Positions 42,101-57,160 of a DNA stretch of 64,000 nt are shown piece after piece. Numbering within the stretch: position 1 is the first letter of the stretch; each line of letters begins with the position of its first letter. The notes below the pieces were generated by a model. That model did no database searches. It was not told the DNA's origin and saw nothing but the letters and a program-made list of their open reading frames with translations. This stretch comes from Atherix ibis (lineage: Eukaryota > Arthropoda > Insecta > Diptera > Athericidae): NCBI GenBank assembly GCA_958298945.1, contig CATQJD010000146.1:1054001-1118000 (forward strand), in the 5' to 3' direction. The position numbers and the translations under genes were made by a program.

Positions 42101-45100
42101 AAGAGGAATATGCAGTAGTATATTTATGAGGAATATGAAGTATAATATTTAAGAGGAATATGAAGTAGTATATTTAAGGGGAATATGAAGTAGTATATTT
42201 AATAGGACTATGAAGTAGTATATTTAAGAGGAATATGAAGTAGTATATTTAAGAGAAATATGAAGTAGTATATTTAAGAGGAATATGAAGTTGTATATTT
42301 AAGAGGAATATGAAGTATTATATTTAAGAGAATATGAAGAATTATATTTAAGAGGAATATGCAGTATTATATTTAAGAGGAATATTAAGTATTATATTTA
42401 AGAGGAATATTAAGTATTATATTTAAGAGGAATATGAATTAGTATATTTAAGAGAAATATGAAGTAGTATATTTAAGAGAAATATGCAGAAGTATATTTA
42501 AGAGGAATATGAATTAGTATATATAAGAGGAATATGAAGTTGTATATTTAAGAGGAATATGACGTAGTATATTTAAGAGGAATATGAAGTAGTATATTTA
42601 AGAGAAATATGAAGTAGATAATAAGAGGAATATGAAGTAGTATATTTAAAAGGAATATGAAGTAGTATATTTAAGAGAAATATGAAGTAGTATATTTAAG
42701 AGAAATATGCAGAAGTATATTTAAGAGGAATATGAATTAGTATATATAAGAGGAATATGAAGTTGTATATTTAAGAGGAATATGCAGTAGTATATTTAAG
42801 AGTAATATTAAGTAGTATATTTAAGAGGAATATTAAGTAGTATATTTAAGAGGAATATGAAGTAGTATATTTAAGAGGAATATGAAGTACTATATTTAAG
42901 AGGCATATGCAGTAGTATATTTAAGAGGTATATGAAGTAGTATATTTAAGAGGCATATGAAGTAGTATATTTAAGAGGAATATGCATTAGTATATTTAAG
43001 AGGAATATGAAGTAGTATATGTAAGAGGAATATGCAGTAGTACATTTCAGAGGAATATGCTGTAGTATATTTAAGAGGAATATGCAGTAGGATATTTAAG
43101 AGGAATATGAAGTAGTATATTTAAGAGGAATATGAAGTTGTATATTTAAGAGGAATATGCAGTAGTATATTTAAGAGAAATATTAAGTATTATATTTAAG
43201 AGGAATATTAAGTATTATATTTAAGAGGAATATGCAGTAGTTACATATATGTAAAAGAAATATGAAGTAGTATATTTAAGAGGAATATGAAGTAGTATAT
43301 TTAAGAGGAATATGAAGTAGTATATTTAAGAGGAATATGAAGTAGTATATTTAAGAGGAATATGAAGTAGTATATTTAAGAGGAATATGCAGTAGTATAT
43401 TAAAGAGGAATATGAAGTAGTATATTTAAGAGAAATATGAAGTAGTATATTTAAGAGGAATATGCAGTAGTATATTTAAGAGGAATATGCAGTAGTATAT
43501 TTAAGAGGAATATGAAGTAGTATATTTAAGAGGAATATGCAGTAGTATATTTAAGATCAATATGAAGTAGTATATTTAAGAGGAATATGAAGTTGTATAT
43601 TTAAGAGGAATATGAAGTATTATATTTAAGAGAATATGAAGAAGTATATTTAAGAGGAATATGCAGTATTATATTTAAGAGGAATATTAAGTATTATATT
43701 TAAGAGGAATATTAAGTATTATATTTAAGAAGAATATGAAGTAGTATATTTAAGAGAAATATGAAGTAGATAATAAGAGGAATATGCAGTATTATATTTA
43801 AAAGGAATATGAAGTAGTATATTTAAGAGGAATATGAAGTAGTATATTTAAGAGGAATATGCAGTAGTATATTTATGAGGAATATGAAGTATAATATTTA
43901 AGAGGAATATGAAGTAGTATATTTAAGGGGAATATGAAGTAGTATATTTAAGAGGACTATGAAGTAGTATATTAAAGAGGAATATGAAGTAGTATATTTA
44001 AGAGAAATATGAAGTAGTATATTTAAGAGGAATATGAAGCTGTATATTTAAGAGGAATATGAAGTATTTTATTTAAGAGAATATGAAGAATTATATTTAA
44101 GAGGAATATACAGTATTATATTTAAGAGGAATATTAAGTATTATATTTAAGAGGAATATGAAGTAGTATATTTAAGAGAAATATGAAGTAGTATATTTAA
44201 GAGGAATATGAAGCTGTATATTTAAGAGGAATATGAAGTATTTTATTTAAGAGAATATGAAGAATTATATTTAAGAGGAATATACAGTATTATATTTAAG
44301 AGGAATAATAAGTATTATATTTAAGAGGAATATTAAGTATTATATTTAAGAGGAATATGAAGTAGTATATTTAAGAGGAATATGCAGTAGTATATTTAAG
44401 AGGAATATGACGTAGTATATTTAAGAGGAATATGAAGTAGTATATTTAAGAGAAATATGAAGTAGATAATAAGAGGAATATGAAGTAGTATATTTAAGAG
44501 GAATATGAAGTAGTATATTTAAGAGAAATATGAAGTAGTATATTTAAGAGAAATATGCTGAAGTATATTTAAGAGGAATATGAATTAGTATATATAAGAG
44601 GAATATGAAGTTGTATATTTAAGAGGAATATGCAGTAGTATATTTAAGAGGAATATTAAGTAGTATATTTAAGAGGAATATTAAGTAGTATATATAAGAG
44701 GAATATGAAGTAGTATATTTAAGAGGAATATGAAGTACTATATTTAAGAGGCATATGCAGTAGTATATTTTAAGAGGTATATGAAGTAGTATATTTAAGA
44801 GGCATATGAAGTAGTATATTTAAGAGGAAATATGCATTAGTATATTTAAGAGGAATATGAAGTAGTATATGTAAGAGGAATATGCAGTAGTACATTTCAG
44901 AGGAATATGCAGTAGTATATTTAAGAGGAATATGCAGTAGGATATTTAAGAGGAATATTAAGTATAATATTTAAGAGGAATATGAAGTTGTATATTTAAG
45001 AGGAATATGCAGTAGTATATTAAGAGAAATATTAAGTATTATATTTAAGAGGAATATTAAGTATTATATTTAAGAGGAATATGCAGTAGTTACATATATG

Positions 45101-46086
45101 TAAAAGAAATATGAAGTAGTATATTTAAGAGGAATATGAAGTAGTATATTTAAGAGGAATATGAAGTAGTATATTTAAGAGGAATATGAAGTAGTATATT
45201 TAAGAGGAACATGAAGTAGTATATTTAAGAGGAATATGCTAGTAGTATATTTAAGAGGAATATGAAGTAGTATATTTAAGAGAAATATGAAGTAGTATAT
45301 TTAAGAGGAATATGCAGTAGCATATTTAAGAGGAATATGCAGTAGTATATTTAAGAGGAATATGAAGTAGTATATTTAAGAGGAATATGCAGTAGTATAT
45401 TTAAGAGGAATATGAGGTAGTATATTTAAGATCAATATGAAGTAGTATATTTAAGAGGAATATGAAGTTGTATATTTAAGAGGAATATGAAGTATTATAT
45501 TTAAGAGAATATGAAGAAGTATATTTAAGAGGAATATGCAGTATTATATTTAAGAGGAATATTAAGTATTATATTTAAGAGGAATATTAAGTATTATATT
45601 TAAGAGGAATATGAAGTAGTATATTTAAGAGAAATATGAAGTAGATAATAAGAGGAATGTGCAGTATTATATTTAAGAGGAATATGAAGTAGTATATTTA
45701 AGAGGAATATGAAGTAGTATATTTAAGAGAAAAATGCAGTAGTATATTCAAGGAGAATATGAAGTAGTATATTTAAGAGGAATATGCAGTAGTATTGCTC
45801 AATATATTTAAGAGGAATATGCAGTAGTATATTTAAGAGGAATATAAGTAGTATATTTAAGAGGAATATGCAGTTGTATATTTAAGAGAAATATGAAGTA
45901 TAATATTTAAGAGGAATATGAAGTAGTATATTTAAGAGGAATATGAATTAGTATATTTAAGAGGAATATGAAGTAGTATATTTAAGAGGAATATGAAGTA
46001 GTATATTTAAGAGGAATATGCAGTAGTATATTTAAGAGGAATATGAATTAGTATATATAAGAGGAATATGAAGTTGTATATTTAAG
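39145..46086. repeat. Family B mosaic with the first 35-bp variant units
   Basis: Palindromic units are at 39398, 40834, 41789, 43241 and 45090, spaced 955 to 1849 bp apart. The 35-bp tattgctcaata unit first appears at about 40301 and again at 45795. From about 44.2 kb, single-base length changes cluster: an extra t near 44769, an extra a near 44824, an extra t near 45237 (atgctagtag), a lost t near 45020 and a lost a near 45846. Segments at about 44035-44130 recur at about 44211-44310 (tgaagctgtat, aagtattttattt), a local duplication. No gene is present. Confidence 0.82.
40496..42067. repeat. 955-bp direct duplication carrying the window's longest open frames
   Basis: About 40496-41112 recurs at 41451-42067 with a shift of 955 bp (38 monomers plus 5). 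Markers are gcatatgcag at 40496 and 41451 and the palindrome at 40834 and 41789. Both copies contain a 65-codon minus-strand open frame (40539-40736 and 41494-41691). It exists only because the variants tttgag and tatgtaag remove the TAA that the minus strand otherwise meets every 75 bp, and gttgcat supplies an ATG. Its translation is a 25-residue repeat of the satellite, so I do not call it a gene. Confidence 0.88.
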
Positions 46087-49000
46087 AGGAATATGCAGTA
46101 GTATATTTAAGAGGCATATGAAGTAGTATATTTAAGAGGAATATGCATTAGTATATTTAAGAGGAATATGAAGTAGTATATGTAAGAGGAATATGCAGTA
46201 GTACATTTCAGAGGAATATGCAGTAGTATATTTAAGAGGAATATGCAGTAGGATATTTAAGAGGAATATGAAGTAGTATATTTAAAGAGGAATATGAAGT
46301 TGTATATTTAAGAGGAATATGCAGTAGTATATTTAAGAGAAATATTAAGTATTATATTTAAGAGGAATATTAAGTATTATATTTAAGAGGAATATGCAGT
46401 AGTTACATATATGTAAAAGAAATATGAAGTAGTATATTTAAGAGGAATATGAAGTAGTATATTTAAGAGGAATATGAAGTAGTATATTTAAGAGGAATAT
46501 GAAGTAGTATATTTAAGAGAAATATGAAGTAGTATATTTAAGAGGAATATGCAGTAGTATATTTAAGAGGAATATGAAATAGTATATTTAAGAGAAATAT
46601 GAAGTAGTATATTTAATAGAAATAATAAGTAGTATATTAAAGAGGAATATGCAGTAGTATATTTAAGAGGAATATGAAGTATTATATTTAAGAGGAATAT
46701 GGAGTATTATATTTAAGAGGAATATGCAGTAGTATATTTATGAGGAATATGAAGTATAATATTTAAGAGGAATATGAAGTAGTATAGTTAAGGGGAATAT
46801 GAAGTAGTATATTTAAGAGGACTATGAAGTAGTATATTTAAGAGGAATATGAAGTAGTATATTTAAGAGAAATATGACGTAGTATATTTAAGAGGAATAT
46901 GAAGCTGTATATTTAAGAGGAATATGAAGTATTTTATTTAAGAGAATATGAAGAATTATATTTAAGAGGAATATACAGTATTATATTTAAGAGGAATATT
47001 AAGTATTATATTTAAGAGGAATATTAAGTATTATATTTAAGAGGAATATGAAGTTGTATATTAAGAGGAATATGCAGTAGTATATTTAAGAGGAATATAA
47101 CGTAGTATATTTAAGAGGAATATGAAGTAGTATATTTAAGAGAAATATGAAGTAGATAATAAGAGGAATATGAAGTAGTATATTTAAGAGGAATATGAAG
47201 TAGTATATTTAAGAGAAATATGAAGTAGTATATTTAAGAGAAATATGCAGAAGTATATTTAAGAGGAATATGAATTAGTATATATAAGAGGAATATGAAG
47301 TTGTATATTTAAGAGGAATATGCAGTAGTATATTTAAGAGGAATATTAAGTAGTATATTTAAGAGGAATATTAAGTAGTATATTTAAGAGGAATATGAAG
47401 TAGTATATTTAAGAGGAATATGAAGTACTATATTTAAGAGGCATATGCAGTAGTATATTTAAGATATGAAGTAGTATATTTAAGAGGCATATGAAGTAGT
47501 ATATTTAAGAGGAATATGCATTAGTATATTTAAGAGGAATATGAAGTAGTATATGTAAGAGGAATATGCAGTAGTACATTTCAGAGGAATATGCAGTAGT
47601 ATATTTAAGAGGAATATGCAGTAGGATATTTAAGAGGAATATGAAGTAGTATATTTAAGAGGAATATGAAGTTGTATATTTAAGAGGAATATGCAGTAGT
47701 ATATTTAAGAGAAATATTAAGTATTATATTTTAAGAGGAATATTAAGTATTATATTTAAGAGGAATATGCAGTAGTTACATATATGTAAAAGAAATATGA
47801 AGTAGTATATTTAAGAGGAATATGAAGTAGTATATTTAAGAGGAATATGAAGTTGTATATTTAAGAGGAATATGAAGTAGTATATTTAAGAGGAATATGA
47901 AGTAGTATATTTAAGAGGAATATGCAGTAGTATATTTAAGAGGAATATGAAGTAGTATATTTAAGAGAAATATGAAGTAGTATATTTAAGAGGAATATGC
48001 AGTAGTATATTTAGGAGGAATATGCAGTAGTATATTAAAGAGGAATATGAAGTAGTATATTTAAGAGGAATATGCAGTAGTATATTTAAGAGGAATATGA
48101 GGTAGTATATTTAAGATCAATATGAAGTAGTATACTTAAGAGGAATATGAAGTAGTATATTTAAGAGAAATATGAAGTAGTATATTTAATAGAAATAATA
48201 AGTAGTATATTAAAGAGGCATATACAGTAGTATATTTAAGTCGAATATGAAGTATTATATTTTAGAGGAATATGGAGTATTATATTTAAGAGGAATATGC
48301 AGTAGTATATTTATGAGGAATATGAAGTATATTATTTAAGAGGAATATGACGTAGTATATTTAAGAGGAATATGAAGTAGTATATTTAGGAGGACTATGA
48401 AGTAGTATATTTAAGAGAAATATGAAGTAGTATATTTAAGAGGAATATGAAGTTGTATATTTAAGAGGAATATGAAGTATTATATATAAGAGAATATGAA
48501 GAAGTATATTTAAGAGGAATATGCAGTATTATATTTAAGAGGAATATTAAGTATTATATTTAAGAGGAATATTAAGTATTATATTTAAGAGGAATATGAA
48601 GTAGTATATTTAAGAGAAATATGAAGTAGATAATAAGAGGAATATGCAGTATTATATTTAAGAGGATTATGAAGTAGTACATTTAAGAGGAATATGAAGT
48701 AGTATATTTAAGAGAAAAATGCAGTAGTATATTCAAGAGGAATATGAAGTAGTATATTTAAGAGGAATATGCAGTAGTATTGCTCAATATATTTAAGAGG
48801 AATATGCAGTAGTATATTTAAGAGGAATATAAAGTAGTATATTTAAGAGGAATATGCAGTTGTATATTTAAGAGAAATATGAAGTATAATATTTAAGAGG
48901 AATATGAAGTAGTATATTTAAGAGGAATATGAAGTAGTATATTTAAGAGGAATATGAAATAGTATATTTAAGAGGAATATGAAGTAGTATATTTAAGAGG

Positions 49001-50802
49001 AATATGCAGTAGTATATTTAAGAGGAATATGAAGTAGTATATTTAAGAGAAATATGAAGTAGTATATTTAAGAGGAATATGCAGTAGTATATTTAAGAGG
49101 AATATGCAGTAGTATATTTAAGAGGAATATGAAGTAGTATATTTAAGAGGAATATGCAATAGTATATTTAAGAGGAATATGAGGTAGTATATTTAAGATC
49201 AATATGAAGTAGTATACTTAAGAGGAATATGAAGTAGTATATTTAAGAGGAATATGAAGTAGTATATTTAATAGAAATAATAAGTAGTATATTAAAGAGG
49301 AATATGCAGTAGTATATTTAAGAGGAATATATGGTATTATATTAAAGAGGAATATTAAGTATTATATTTAAGAGGAATATGCAGTAGTTACATATATGTA
49401 AAAGAAATATGAAGTAGTATATTTAAGAGGAAAATGAAGTAGTATATTTAAGAGGAATATGAAGTAGTATATTTAAGAGGAATATGATGTAGTATATTTA
49501 AGAGGAATATGCAGTAGTATATTTAAGAGGAATATGAGTTAGTATATTTAAGATCAATATGAAGTAGTATACTTAAGAGGAATATGAAGTAGTATATTTA
49601 AGAGGAATATGAAGTAGTATATTTAATAGAAATAATAAGTTGTATATTAAAAAGGAATATGCAGTAGTATATTTAAGAGGAATATTAAGTATTATATTTA
49701 AGAGGAATATTAAGTATTATATTTAAGAGGAATATGCAGTAGTTACATATATGTAAAAGAAATATGAAGTAGTATATTTAAGAGGAATATGAAGTAGTAT
49801 ATTTAAGAGGAATATGAAGTAGTATATTTAAGAGGAATATGAAGTAGTATTAAGAGGAATATGAAGTAGTACATTTAAGAGGAATATGAAGTAGTATATT
49901 TAAGAGGAATATGCAGTAGTATATTTAAGAGGAATATGCAGTAGTACATTTAAGAGGAATATGAAGTAGTATATTTAAGAGGAATATGCAGTAGTATATT
50001 TAAGAGGAATATGAAGTAGTATATTTAAGATCAATATGAAGTAGTATATTTAAGAGGAATATGAAGTAGTATATTTAAGAGGTATGTGAAGTAGTATATT
50101 TAAGAGAAATAATAAGTAGTATATTAAAGAGTAATATGCAGTAGTATATTTAAGAGGAATATGAAGTTTTATATTTAAGAGGAACATGGAGTATTATATT
50201 TAAGAGGAATATGCAGTAGTATATTTATGAGGAATATGAAGTATTATATTTAAGAGGAAAATGAAGTAGTATATTTAAGAGAAATATGAAGTAGAATAGT
50301 TAAGAGGAATATGGAGTTGTATATTTAAGAGGAATATGAAGTATTATATTTAAGAGAATATGAAGTAGTATATTTAGGAGGAATATGCAGTATTATATTT
50401 AAGAGGAATATTAAGTATTATATTTAAGAGGAATATTAAGTATTATATTTTAGAGGAATATGAAGTAGTATATTTAAGAGGAATATGAAGTAGTATATTT
50501 AAGAGGAATATGAAGTAGTATATTTAAGAGGAATATGAAGTAGTATATTTAAGAGAAATATGAACTAGTATATTTAAGAGAAATATGCAGAAGCATATTT
50601 AAGAGGAATATGAAGTAGTATATATAAGAGGAATATGAAGTTGTATATTTAAGAGGAATATGCAGTAGTATATTTAAAAGGAATATTAAGTAGTATATTT
50701 AAGAGGAATATTAAGTAGTATATTTAAGAGGAATATGAAGTAGTATATTTAAGAGGAATATGAAGTACTATATTTAAGAGGCATATGCAGTAGTATAATT
50801 AA
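46087..50802. repeat. Family B higher-order unit of about 4.7 kb, copy 1 (188 monomers)
   Basis: This recurs at a shift of 4716 bp (palindrome 46403 pairs with 51119), rising to 4720 after a 4-bp deletion near 47464 in this copy (47776 pairs with 52496). Palindromic units are at 46403, 47776, 49388 and 49743, and the 35-bp unit is at 48780. There is a 22-bp unit (gtagtattaagagg) near 49848. The 4716-bp spacing is accounted for by 188 monomers plus these length variants. Confidence 0.87.
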
Positions 50803-53800
50803 GAGGTATATGAAGTAGTATATTTAAGAGGCATATGAAGTAGTATATTAAAGAGGAATATGCATTAGTATATTTAAGAGGAATATGAAGTAGTATATGT
50901 AAGAGGAATATGCAGTAGTACATTTCAGAGGAATATGCAGTAGTATATTTAAGAGGAATATGCAGTAGGATATTTAAGAGGAATATGAAGTAGTATATTT
51001 AAGAGGAATATGAAGTTGTATATTTAAGAGGAATATGCAGTAGTATATTTAAGAGAAATATTAAGTATTATATTTAAGAGGAATATTAAGTATTATATTT
51101 AAGAGGAATATGCAGTAGTTACATATATGTAAAAGAAATATGAAGTAGTATATTTAAGAGGAATATGAAGTAGTATATTTAAGAGGAATATGAAGTAGTA
51201 TATTTAAGAGGAATATGAAGTAGTATATTTAAGAGAAATATGAAGTAGTATATTTAAGAGGAATATGCAGTAGTATATTTAAGAGGAATATGAAGTAGTA
51301 TATTTAAGAGAAATATGAAGTAGTATATTTAATAGAAATAATAAGTAGTATATTAAAGAGGAATATGCAGTAGTATATTTAAGAGGAATATGAAGTATTA
51401 TATTTAAGAGGAATATGGAGTATTATATTTAAGAGGAATATGCAGTAGTATATTTATGAGGAATATGAAGTATAATATTTAAGAGGAATATGAAGTAGTA
51501 TAGTTAAGGGGAATATGAAGTAGTATATTTAAGAGGACTATGAAGTAGTATATTTAAGAGGAATATGAAGTAGAATATTTAAGAGAAATATGACGTAGTA
51601 TATTTAAGAGGAATATGAAGCTGTATATTTAAGAGGAATATGAAGTATTTTATTTAAGAGAATATGAAGAATTATATTTAAGAGGAATATACAGTATTAT
51701 ATTTAAGAGGAATATTAAGTATTATATTTAAGAGGAATATTAAGTATTATATTTAAGAGGAATATGAAGTTGTATATTTAAGAGGAATATGCAGTAGTAT
51801 ATTTAAGAGGAATATAACGTAGTATATTTAAGAGGAATATGAAGTAGTATATTTAAGAGAAATATGAAGTAGATAATAAGAGGAATATGAAGTAGTATAT
51901 TTAAGAGGAATATGAAGTAGTATATTTAAGAGAAATATGAAGTAGTATATTTAAGAGAAATATGCAGAAGTATATTTAAGAGGAATATGAATTAGTATAT
52001 ATAAGAGGAATATGAAGTTGTATATTTAAGAGGAATATGCAGTAGTATATTTAAGAGGAATATTAAGTAGTATATTTAAGAGGAATATTAAGTAGTATAT
52101 TTAAGAGGAATATGAAGTAGTATATTTAAGAGGAATATGAAGTACTATATTTAAGAGGCATATGCAGTAGTATATTTAAGAGGTATATGAAGTAGTATAT
52201 TTAAGAGGCATATGAAGTAGTATATTTAAGAGGAATATGCATTAGTATATTTAAGAGGAATATGAAGTAGTATATGTAAGAGGAATATGCAGTAGTACAT
52301 TTCAGAGGAATATGCAGTAGTATATTTAAGAGGAATATGCAGTAGGATATTTAAGAGGAATATGAAGTAGTATATTTAAGAGGAATATGAAGTTGTATAT
52401 TTAAGAGGAATATGCAGTAGTATATTTAAGAGAAATATTAAGTATTATATTTAAGAGGAATATTAAGTATTATATTTAAGAGGAATATGCAGTAGTTACA
52501 TATATGTAAAAGAAATATGAAGTAGTATATTTAAGAGGAATATGAAGTAGTATATTTAAGAGGAATATGAAGTAGTATATTTAAGAGGAATATGAAGTAG
52601 TATATTTAAGAGGAATATGAAGTAGTATATTTAAGAGGAATATGCAGTAGTATATTTAAGAGGAATATGAAGTAGTATATTTAAGAAAAATATGAAGTAG
52701 TATATTTAAGAGGAATATGCAGTAGTATATTTAGGAGGAATATGCAGTAGTATATTAAAGAGGAATATGAAGTAGTATATTTAAGAGGAATATGCAGTAG
52801 TATATTTAAGAGGAATATGAGGTAGTATATTTAAGATCAATATGAAGTAGTATACTTAAGAGGAATATGAAGTAGTATATTTAAGAGAAATATGAAGTAG
52901 TATATTTAATAGAAATAATAAGTAGTATATTAAAGAGGCATATACAGTAGTATATTTAAGACGAATATGAAGTATTATATTTTAGAGGAATATGGAGTAT
53001 TATATTTAAGAGGAATATGCAGTAGTATATTTATGAGGAATATGAAGTATATTACTTAAGAGGAATATGAAGTAGTATATTTAAGAGGAATATGAAGTAG
53101 TATATTTAGGAGGACTATGAAGTAGTATATTTAAGAGGAATATGAAGTAGTATTTTTAAGAGAAATATGAAGTAGTATATTTAAGAGGAATATGCAGTAG
53201 TATTGCTCAATATATTTAAGAGGAATATGCAGTAGTATATTTAAGAGGAATATAAAGTAGTATATTTAAGAGGAATATGCAGTTGTATATTTAAGAGAAA
53301 TATGAAGTATAATATTTAAGAGGAATATGAAGTAGTATATTTAAGAGGAATATGAAGTAGTATATTTAAGAGGAATATGAAATAGTATATTTAAGAGGAA
53401 TATGAAGTAGTATATTTAAGAGGAATATGCAGTAGTATATTTAAGAGGAATATGAAGTAGTATATTTAAGAGAAATATGAAGTAGTATATTTAAGAGGAA
53501 TATGCAGTAGTATATTTAAGAGGAATATGCAGTAGTATATTTAAGAGGAATATGAAGTAGTATATTTAAGAGGAATATGCAATAGTATATTTAAGAGGAA
53601 TATGAGGTAGTATATTTAAGATCAATATGAAGTAGTATACTTAAGAGGAATATGAAGTAGTATATTTAAGAGGAATATGAAGTAGTATATTTAATAGAAA
53701 TAATAAGTAGTATATTAAAGAGGAATATGCAGTAGTATATTTAAGAGGAATATATGGTATTATATTAAAGAGGAATATTAAGTATTATATTTAAGAGGAA

Positions 53801-55225
53801 TATGCAGTAGTTACATATATGTAAAAGAAATATGAAGTAGTATATTTAAGAGGAAAATGAAGTAGTATATTTAAGAGGAATATGAAGTAGTATATTTAAG
53901 AGGAATATGATGTAGTATAATTAAGAGGAATATGCAGTAGTATATTTAAGAGGAATATGAGTTAGTATATTTAAGGTCAATATGAAGTAGTATACTTAAG
54001 AGGAATATGAAGTAGTATATTTAAGAGGAATATGAAGTAGTATATTTAATAGAAATAATAAGTTGTATATTAAAGAGGAATATGCAGTAGTATATTTAAG
54101 AGGAATATTAAGTATTATATTTAAGAGGAATATTAAGTATTATATTTAAGAGGAATATGCAGTAGTTACATATATGTAAAAGAAATATGAAGTAGTATAT
54201 TTAAGAGGAATATGAAGTAGTATATTTAAGAGGAATATGAAGTAGTATATTTAAGAGGAATATGAAGTAGTATTAAGAGGAATATGAAGTAGTACATTTA
54301 AGAGGAATATGAAGTAGTATATTTAAGAGGAATATGCAGTAGTATATTTAAGAGGAATATGCAGTAGTACATTTAAGAGGAATATGAAGTAGTATATTTA
54401 AGAGGAATATGCAGTAGTATATTTAAGAGGAATATGAAGTAGTATATTTAAGATCAATATGAAGTAGTATATTTAAGAGGAATATGAAGTAGTATATTTA
54501 AGAGGTATGTGAAGTAGTATATTTAAGAGAAATAATAAGTAGTATATTAAAGAGGAATATGCAGTAGTATATTTAAGAGGAATATGAAGTTTTATATTTA
54601 AGAGGAACATGGAGTATTATATTTAAGAGGAATATGCAGTAGTATATTTATGAGAAATATGAAGTATTATATTTAAGAGGAAAATGAAGTAGTATATTTA
54701 AGAGAAATATGAAGTAGAATAGTTAAGAGGAATATGGAGTTGTATATTTAAGAGGAATATGAAGTATTATATTTAAGAGAATATGAAGTAGTATATTTAG
54801 GAGGAATATGCAGTATTATATTTAAGAGGAATATTAAGTATTATATTTAAGAGGAATATTAAGTATTATATTTTAGAGGAATATGAAGTAGTATATTTAA
54901 GAGGAATATGAAGTAGTATATTTAAGAGGAATATGAAGTAGTATATTTAAGAGGAATATGAAGTAGTATATTTAAGAGAAATATGAACTAGTATATTTAA
55001 GAGAAATATGCAGAAGTATATTTAAGAGGAATATGAAGTAGTATATATAAGAGGAATATGAAGTTGTATATTTAAGAGGAATATGCAGTAGTATATTTAA
55101 AAGGAATATTAAGTAGTATATTTAAGAGGAATATTAAGTAGTATATTTAAGAGGAATATGAAGTAGTATATTTAAGAGGAATATGAAGTACTATATTTAA
55201 GAGGCATATGCAGTAGTATATTTAA
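50803..55225. repeat. Family B higher-order unit of about 4.4 kb, copy 2
   Basis: This is a copy of 46087-50802 that lacks about 297 bp (about 12 monomers) corresponding to roughly 48.42-48.72 kb; the shift drops from 4720 to 4423 between the palindrome at 52496 and the 35-bp unit at 53203. Palindromic units are at 51119, 52496, 53811 and 54166. The lost segment carried the gtagataataag unit and a run of ttaagtatt monomers. Deletion by unequal exchange is likely. Confidence 0.87.
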
Positions 55226-57160
55226 GAGGTATATGAAGTAGTATATTTAAGAGGCATATGAAGTAGTATATTAAAGAGGAATATGCATTAGTATATTTAA
55301 GAGGAATATGAAGTAGTATATGTAAGAGGAATATGCAGTAGTACATTTCAGAGGAATATGCAGTAGTATATTTAAGAGGAATATGCAGTAAGATATTTAA
55401 GAGGAATATGAAGTAGTATATTTAAGAGGAATATGAAGTTGTATATTTAAGAGGAATATGCAGTAGTATATTTAAGAGAAATATTAAGTATTATTTTTAA
55501 GAGGAATATTAAGTATTATATTTAAGAGGAATATGCAGTAGTTACATATATGTAAGAGAAATATGAAGTAGTATATTTAAGAGGAATATGAAGTAGTATA
55601 TTTAAGAGGAATATGAAGTAGTATATTTAGGAGGTATATGACGTAGTATATTTAAGAGGAATATGCAGTAGTATATTTAAGGGGAATATGAAATAGTATA
55701 TTTAAGAGGAATATGCAGTAGTAAATTTATGAGGAATATGAGGTAGTATATTTAAGATCAATATGAAGTAGTATACTTAAGAGGAATATGAAGTAGTATA
55801 TTTAAGAGCAATATGAAGTAGTATATTTAATAGAAATAATAAGTAGTATATTAAAGAGGCATATGCAGTAGTATATTTAAGAGGAATATGAAGTATTATA
55901 TTTAAGAGGAATATGGAGTATTATATTTAAGAGGAATATGCAGTAGTATATTTATGAGGAATATGAAGTATAATATTTAAGAGGAATATGAAGTAGTATA
56001 TTTAAGAGGAATATGAAGTAGTATATTTAAGAGAATACGAAGAAGTATATTTAAGAGGAATATGCAGTATTATATTTAAGAGAAATAGTAAGTATTATAT
56101 TTAAGAGGAATATTAAGTATTATATTTAAGAGGAATATGAAGTAGTATATTTAAGAGAAATATGAAGTAGATAATAAGAGGAATATGCAGTAGTATATTT
56201 AAAAGGAATATGAAGTAGTATATTTAAGAGGAATATGAAGTAGTATATTTATGAGGAAAATGCAGTAGTATATTTAAGAGGAATATGAAGTAGTATATTT
56301 AAGAGGAATATGTAGTATTATTGTTCAATATATTTAAGAGGAATATGCAGTAGTATATTTAAGAGGAATATAAAGTAGTATATTTAAGAGGAATATGCAG
56401 TTGTATATTTAAGAGGAATATGAAGTAGTATATTTAAGAGTAATATGAAGTAGTATATTTAAGAGGAATATGCAGTAGTATATTTAAGAGGAATATGAAG
56501 TTCTATATTTAAGAGGCATATGCAGTAGTATATTTAACACGTATATGAAGTAGTATATTTAAGAGGCATATGAAGTAGTATATTTAAGAGAAATATGCAT
56601 TAGTATATTTAAGAGGAATATGAAGTAGTATATGGAAGAGGAATATGCAGTAGTACATTTCAGAGGAATATGCAGTAGTATATTTAAGAGGAATATGCAG
56701 TAGGATATTTAAGAGGAATATGAAGTAGTATATTTAAGAGGAATATGAAGTTGTATATTTAAGAGGAATATGCAGTAGTATATTTAAGAGAAATATTAAG
56801 TATTATATTTAAGAGGAATATTAAGTATTATATTTAAGAGGAATATGCAGTAGTTACATATATGTAAAAGAAATATGAAGTAGTATATTTAAGAGGAATA
56901 TGAAGTAGTATATTTAAGAGGAATATGAAGTAGTATATTTAAGAGGAATATGAAGTAGTATATTAAAGAGAAATATGAAGTAGTATATTTATGAGGAATA
57001 TGCAGTAGTATATTTAAGAAGAATATAAAATAGTATATTTAAGAGAAATATGAAGTAGTATATTTAAGAGGAATATGCAGTAGTATATTTAAGAGGAATA
57101 TGAAGTATTATATTTAAGAGAATATGAAGAAGTATATTTAAGAGGAATATGCAGTATTAT
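53790..57160. repeat. Family B higher-order unit of 3372/3297 bp, copy 1
   Basis: Palindromes at 53811 and 54166 recur at 57183 and 57538 (shift 3372). After three monomers (75 bp, with ttaagatcaat, about 54440-54515) are missing from the later copy, the shift is 3297: 55542 pairs with 58839 and 56854 with 60151. This unit overlaps the end of the 4.4-kb unit, so the two HOR registers are offset. It carries ttgttcaat, a variant of the 35-bp unit, at 56321, and tatttaacacg near 56532. Confidence 0.86.
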
